Below, one piece after another: positions 49,470 to 56,667 of a DNA stretch of 64,000 nt. This DNA comes from Tetracentron sinense. Lineage: Eukaryota > Streptophyta > Magnoliopsida > Trochodendrales > Trochodendraceae. Numbering within the stretch: the stretch's first letter is position 1; each line of letters opens with the position of its first letter. The translations under genes were made by a program, and so were the position numbers. Location: contig CM026551.1 in the NCBI GenBank assembly GCA_015143295.1, forward strand, positions 18,776,543 through 18,840,542. The letters are read 5' to 3'. The notes beneath the pieces are model-generated. The model saw only the letters and a list, made by a program, of their open reading frames with translations. It was not told where the DNA came from and ran no database searches.

Positions 49470-51250
49470 CAATTTGGCAGCTCATTATTGTTTTGATTAT
49501 TGTATTGCTCTGTTGTCTCTATCTCTTATTGTAGTATTACTGTATTTCTCTGGTTACTGTTATTGTAATGGCAGCCCATTGTTACTTTGATTATTGTTAT
49601 TGCTCTGTTAGTCTGTTTTTGCTCTGGTTATTTTCTGTCGGTTACTGTTATTGTTCTATTAAAAAATTACAGTGCTTTGTTATCGACAACATCTTCCATT
49701 CATAAGCATTTTCTACGTTTCTATAAGCTTAATTGCAATTAAAAGGCATAACAGCCTTGAATGGAAGATGTTAAAGAAGTAGGTGTTTTGACAACTCTGA
49801 CTCACACACAAGTATTCATATTAGAGTCAAGAGCGTGCTTATTTGGCTTGGCTTATTTTGTCATTTTCTAAAGTCACATCAGCTCTAATCTTGACCCTCC
49901 CTCACACACACACACACACACGCAAAAACAAAAAGACAAACACAAGTGTTCATATTTGTCCACTTCAAAATTTACCCAACATTCCTGAGAAAAACAAACA
50001 AAATTCATAAATCTAATGACAAAATCCATCGACAATACTCTTGGGAACGAGATTACTCTATTTTGAAGGGTTTGACAGATGTTAAAGGAGCAATTCTAGA
50101 CTATCTTTAAGAGAATTAAAAGGTACCAAATTTAGTATGATTAATTGATAGAGCCAATTTCGCAAGAGCGTCAAAAAAAGGAGACCATGTTTTCACTTAA
50201 AAAGAAAATGGCACTGCTAAAGTCACTTTCGCCTAGCTGCTAGTGCTACAACAAACCAAGGCAATAGAAAGAGCCATTGCACAGAACCACAGATATCTGC
50301 TGGTTCCGGCCACCAATTTGGCATCCCATATTGCCCTGATTTTAGTATAGCTCTGCTCTCTCTTATCTCTCATTGTAGTGTTATTGTATTCCTTTGTAAT
50401 AGTTTTTGTTATTTCTCTGGTTACTGTTCTTGTTATTGATAACCAATTTAGCAGCGCACTATTGCTTTGGTTATTGTTACTGCTCTGCTGATCTGTTTGG
50501 CTCTGGTTATTTTCTCTGCTCATTACATTATTCCTCCGATAATAAGTTACAGTGCTTTTGTTATTTGACAACATCTACCATTCATAAATTTTGTCCACGT
50601 TTCAATTCCGTATGCTTAATTGAAACAAAAAGGCACAACCACCTTGAATGGAACATTTTATAGGAGTAGAGAGTTCATATTGGGTGGGGAGAGAGATTTC
50701 TGCCACGTGGAGTTAGTCAGGCAACCCCTGAAGCACACGCACATAATTTATCCAACATTCTTAAGAACAAAAAGAATTTATAAATCTAGTGAAAATTTCC
50801 CTTGACATCAACACATGTTAAAGATGTTAATCTAGACTATCTTGAAGAGCATTATAAGGTCCCAAGTTTAGTACGATTAATTGATATGGCCAATTTCGCA
50901 GAATCGTCAAAAAGGTGGTACTAATGTTTTGACGAACTTTTTTAAAATGCATTGTTAAAGTTGCTCTGGCCTAGGCGCTAGCCCCACAACAAATCAAGGC
51001 AATAAAATGAAGCGGCTAATCAAACAGGGATCATCTAGATTTCTTGTGAATCATTTGAAGACTTTATTAAACCTTAAGGTCCATGAGCAGGGTTGTCAAC
51101 AGATACATCGGTATCCTAATTCGTTTACTCGGATAGTTATCAGAGTAGGTCTTCGACAGAGCAAATTTGAATAGGACTTTAACCATCCATCTATAATCAG
51201 ATCGCATTCGGAAATCAGTATATCTGATTCTATAAATATCTAACCCATTG

Positions 51251-51289
<39 letters not shown>

Positions 51290-52962
51290 TAATAGTATAA
51301 GTTCATATTTCATAAGACTTCAATAACCTCATTGATATTTTTTTAACATAATCCTAAGATATTAAATTGTTATTTTCAATGTAAATAAAGATAAAATATT
51401 AATTTTTCATTTCTAATAGATTTTGTATTTTCTTTTTTGGCCATTTTCATTTTTTAGAACTGTTATTAAAGCAATCCAACAATTCGGATAATATTCGAAT
51501 ATTTTAATCGAAGTCAAATATAAATACTCTATTTCACTATTCGTCAGATATCAAATTGAATTCGGATAGTGTAATTGAATCGAATTCAGATATATTGAAT
51601 TCGGATAGTGTAATTAAATTGAATTCAGATATACCACTATCCACTTCAATTCGCTCTATTTAAAGCCCTATCCATGAGTCATTTTTCATGTACTGTTGTG
51701 TAAGACAACAAGAGAAAAAAAAGTCATAAATTACTCTTATAGAAAAGAATAGGCCAATTGGCTAGATTTTTCCTTTTTCCATAGCAGACATATTGTGGCA
51801 CACCCCCACACAAGCACGACCTGACATGAGGGGGGCAGGGAAAGCTACAGGCCCAAAGCCTTCGCGACCCTTCTTTCTAAATGGGGGTGCCCGGGGCATC
51901 TCATCTAGTCATTTCATCGTCGGATCCTTCCTTGCTGGTAGCCAGTTTCGTCACTCAATTCTTGGGAGGATCCAAGAGAGAACGGTGTATTAGTGGTTCA
52001 AGTCAAGGATCTAGAATGGGAAAAGCCATTGTTCTCATTATGATGAATCAATAACGCCCTAAATAAAACTAAAGGAGAATGTCCAAGTTATCACGTTTGG
52101 AAGAAAGAGTTGCTGTTGTGTATGAGAGTATTTGACACTTGCTTCCCAGTCACCTCATAGAAAATATTTTGCATTTTTGGATGGACAAAACAGGCCAGCA
52201 TTACAATCTACATATGAGGCTCTAGGAGGAGTGAAGGAAACAATAAAATAATTTTACTAAAAGAATAAAGAATTTATTGTCTCTTGTGGATATATATATA
52301 TAGTTAGAGAGTAGCGATTCAAATGGCACCGCCCATTACATGTTGTGGTGAGCGTCCTTAATCCTACGCGTTCAAACCTCATCGGACGGCCAAAGCAGTA
52401 AAGAAGCTTTAGTACTCCCACTCATTAGAAAAAGGTCTCTTGTCATTCATCTCTCTTGTCTCTTTCCTCCTCTTCTCGACCCCTTTCCAAAGGGGCCACA
52501 AAATCAGCAGGTATGTTCAAAAGAAGCCCCAAAATCTGAAGGTGCTTTTCCTGCTAATGGAATTAACCATCAATGAATAAAAAGGGGCTGCAAAATCTAA
52601 AATTTCTTTTCTGAGGAAGCGTCAAAATGTGAGATGCCTTAACCTACTTGTTCTTTCCCCTCTGCTAATGGAGTTGACCATCAATGAATCAAAAAAGGAA
52701 GCAAAATCTAAACGTGCTTTCTTGTGGAAGCTTTTAAATGTGAGATGCCTTAACCTAAAAGCCACTACAGCTCCACGGAAGGGGGAAAGACGAGAATGAG
52801 TGGGGTTTTTATTGGGGAAGAGAAGGGGGGGAAGAAGAGGGAAAGAGATGAGAGAAATGGAATGATGGGAGACGTACTAAAACTTTGGTCATCCAATGGG
52901 ATTTGAACGGCTAGGATTAAGGGTGCTCACCACAGCATGAAATGGGCGGCGCCCTTTGGAAC

Positions 52963-53020
<58 letters not shown>

Positions 53021-56000
53021 TAGCAAAAAAACAAAAGTTATCATACCTGAAGCCCCATCATGCTCGCAGCCGCTGCAGGATTATCCAAGTTATGATGTGC
53101 CTCAAACAGCTCTAAAACTAAGGAGTTCCAATAATCCAAGCAGACCTGCCCAATCACATTACGAATAAGTACAGGTCTATGCAATTATAAGAAGTAAATT
53201 CTCAAAACAAAAAAAAAGGCAAGAGCGTAATGGTAACCATACCTTGAACACCTCTGTATCATCGACATATGAGATGTCAATGAGATATTGAAGACCCATC
53301 AAAAGGCCAGATCTATTCTCTCGAGTGGATTCTAGTACTCGAATATGAGACTGCATATGAAAAGCTGCAATCAGCAAGTCTTTTCAAATTGCATGTACAC
53401 AGAACTAAAAAGTAGAATGAATAACAAGAGGACACAAAAAGGTTCCTTCATTGCAAAGCAATTCATATAAAACCATTCCTCTACAGCATAAATGGATGAT
53501 GTACTGTCAGAACATCATACTCCAGGGTCCAGACCAAATTGCCATTGTAAGGCACAGAACTATCGCTATAACTTTCTATACATCAGACAGACACTTTTCT
53601 ACTCCATCACTTATACATAGCTATTTGAAGAGGGACTGCATTTCTGCAATGTAAGTTATGAGACTGCAAAGAAACTTGCCTTATAAAATGAAGTAAAAAA
53701 CAGTGCGAGGTTCTGAATAAAGGCCTGAAAGAACAACCAAAATAAATGACTCAGTTAGAAACAGTAACATAAATATAGCAAGTTTAGAGCATGGCTAAAA
53801 TTCCATGGCATGAGAACCATTCACCTGCTCCTCAGTGGAACCTTGGGAATAAGCATCAGGGATATTTGTTCCAGGAGGAAGAATGGCCTGGCAAAAACCA
53901 AATATTACCCCAGATTACAACAAAGAAATAACAAAGAGAAACCAAGGCGATTCAATGAGGTGAAATCAGTAATTGACCGGGGGAGGAAGTAGGAAAGAAT
54001 CATGTTCACATAAAACTAAAAATCCCAGATATGATAACATAGAAAATTCAAATGGATATTGAAATGCTTTTATATAAACAACTGCTGCCAAACATACCTG
54101 TAACTGCACCATGAAAATGGTATACATTTTAACATATTGCATGTTATAGAAGTCTCCAAAATTAAGGGCTGCAACCTGTGCACGTCAAGACGAAAGAGAA
54201 TGTAGCATCCAGCAGTTCAAAGCAAGATAATACAGATCAGTCTGGAAAAGTAGGATTCTACCTCTGTTAAACACTGGAGGGTGAGATTCCTATATGATGC
54301 CACTGGAAAAAAATTTAGAAGCGTTTCCAACTATTTTATACATAGAAACAATAAACTATGTATAAGATTAGGGTGGCTTTTGAATGAAGCATATCAAGAT
54401 AATGAACAAAATGATGTCAACAACTACTAAGTATAATTAAGTTGTGTAAATTCACTGATAAATCTTCAATAGTAGATAAATTAACATCAATTATGCAATA
54501 AATACTGTAGAGAGTAATTTGCAAACCAATGGGGATTCAAAAATATAGCCGAGAGGAATCCATGAAAGGAAAGCATGCAAAGTGGCCATTGTCGCCCTTA
54601 TTAGCTCAGTCCTTTGGGACGCTGATAGCACATATAAGCATAACTCGTGAATGAGTTGAAACTCGCTGTGAACAAACCAAACAAACTTCTTGGTAAGGAT
54701 GAGTAGAATTCATAGGAGTAAACAGATGTAAACAGTGAACTGTAAAAATTAAAGTGTGTTATTCTAAGGATAACATGAGAGTGATAAAACATAAAATTAA
54801 ATAACACATGGGAGTACCTATTGCATGTACATGGAAAGCTAATCTCATGCCAAATCAAAAAACACATGGGAGTACCTATTGCATGTACATGGAAAGCTAA
54901 TCTTATGCAAAATCAAAAAATAACAACTGTCCCTATGCTGAAACTTCTGGCAACGATGATTTCAGGAAAGGAAAATTAAACAAACTGAAACCTCTTGAGC
55001 TGAAAATTTAGGAGTTGGCCCAACCCCGTGGGAAATTGCGGTAAGAGTTCATCCTTAAATAAGAAGGGAAAATGGAACATCTAGGAGATATTATCATCCA
55101 ATATAGATGACACCACACCTCCTTTCATTCCTATCTTCTATTTTTGTTTGATCCAAGTTAAATGTATATTTGGGATTTAAGAAAAAGAGGGAAAAATTAT
55201 GCAAATTTTTTTTAATTGTGATACAAAAAGGGAACACCTAGAACTTAGGGTGGCAAATATTGATAATGCATTAATGCTAAGAAACTCTTTAAGAGCTTGA
55301 TAAGAATTAAGATTATTGTGTTCAGGATTGTTTAAGTTAGATTAGGATCGGCTCACTTGTTGCTTAGACAATTCAAGAAATAGAGTATTTTGAGATCCTC
55401 GAGATCTCAAGGGCTCGTTTGGCATCAATTCTTGTTATTCTCTATTCCAAGAAACAAATTAATTCACATATTTCTGAATTATCATAATGGAATCTAGGTG
55501 GAAAACCTGTGTCGAAATAGTCACTCGTAATCCATTAAAGGGAACAAAAACAATATAATCACATTTAGATGGGGGGTGAAAATAGGAGGGTAGGTGGTGG
55601 TGGTGGTGGTGATTGTTGTGTTGATGGTGGAGGGTGGTGGTTGTGCTGGTGAGGATGGTGGTGGGGATGGGGTGGAGGAGGTAGTTGCATTTGTGGGGGT
55701 GGTGGATGTGGATGTAGAGTGATGGTGGTGGAGGTGGTGATAGTGGTGGTAGTAATGAGTGGGGTGGGGAGTGGAGATGTAACATTGAGACCAGAACCAA
55801 AAATAGTTGTTACTGATAATTAAATATCAGAATAAACTTTTCTTTGTTCCCAAAAATCTGTGCTAGAATTAGGCCAATTCTTAGAATCGTTCTACTAGTG
55901 ATGTCCGTAGTTACCAAGTGTGGTTCGGGATTTATTTATCTAGGAAAAATTTTGGAACAAAATCTGCAATATTCGAAAACAAATCGGAAAAATATCAGGC

Positions 56001-56625
56001 AAGATTAGAAAAATATAAAATAAAAATCTAATTATGAAAATAATAAATAAATATAATTCATATATTAGATACTTATTCGAGACTTTTCAAAGTCGTGAAT
56101 AATTCGTGCTCAATTTGCGACGTTTTGAAAAAGTCAGACTTTTCTCCAAAAGTCGCAAATACTTCGTGAATTAACCGTTCGACAAAAAGTCAGGCATTAT
56201 TCGAGATTTTTGAAAAAATTGGAGAACTTTGTTACTATGTCCTCCCAAATGCGTTTTCACATTTCATTTCTATTCCCCAATAGTGGAAAGAGTGATGCCA
56301 AGGCCCGCAAGTTATTATTGCTTTGGTTCTCTTCAGAATCTGTATGCTGAGAATTTTCTGCTTATTTGCTAAATGGTGCAGAAATGTTAATCCTTGCACA
56401 TCTAATGCCCGAAGGCCCCAAACCAGTGTAGTCAAAATGTCGACAACACCCAGGCCACTGTCTCGCATAGCCGGACCTTTATCGCATAATCAAGGTCTAG
56501 GCATATACTTGCTAAGACGAGATTGCCTAGTTGTACTTAGGCTTTGTTTCCCAGACATTAAAGTACTACAAAGGTGCCCAAGATCCACATAAAATTGGAT
56601 GTTATTAAGAAAAACATAAAAATCC

Positions 56626-56667
<42 letters not shown>

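Larger units (their letters stand above)
47488..53046 (-). other. XPO1 intron of 5.6 kb between w11 and w12
   Basis: Holds tandem duplications, a hAT-like element, a long-TIR element and microsatellites (separate entries). 47488-48850 has nothing recognisable beyond paired CATACTTTTGTATGCTA palindromes near 48193 and 48249; 51783-52000 is GC-rich and unidentified. Confidence 0.8.

Noticed and set aside
51793-51993. GC-rich 66-codon frame on the plus strand
   Set aside because: No recognisable domain, intronic and opposite to XPO1; kept only as unidentified GC-rich sequence.
55459-55800. His/Pro-rich frame of 113 codons on the minus strand
   Set aside because: Produced by a GGT/GGA low-complexity tract inside an intron.
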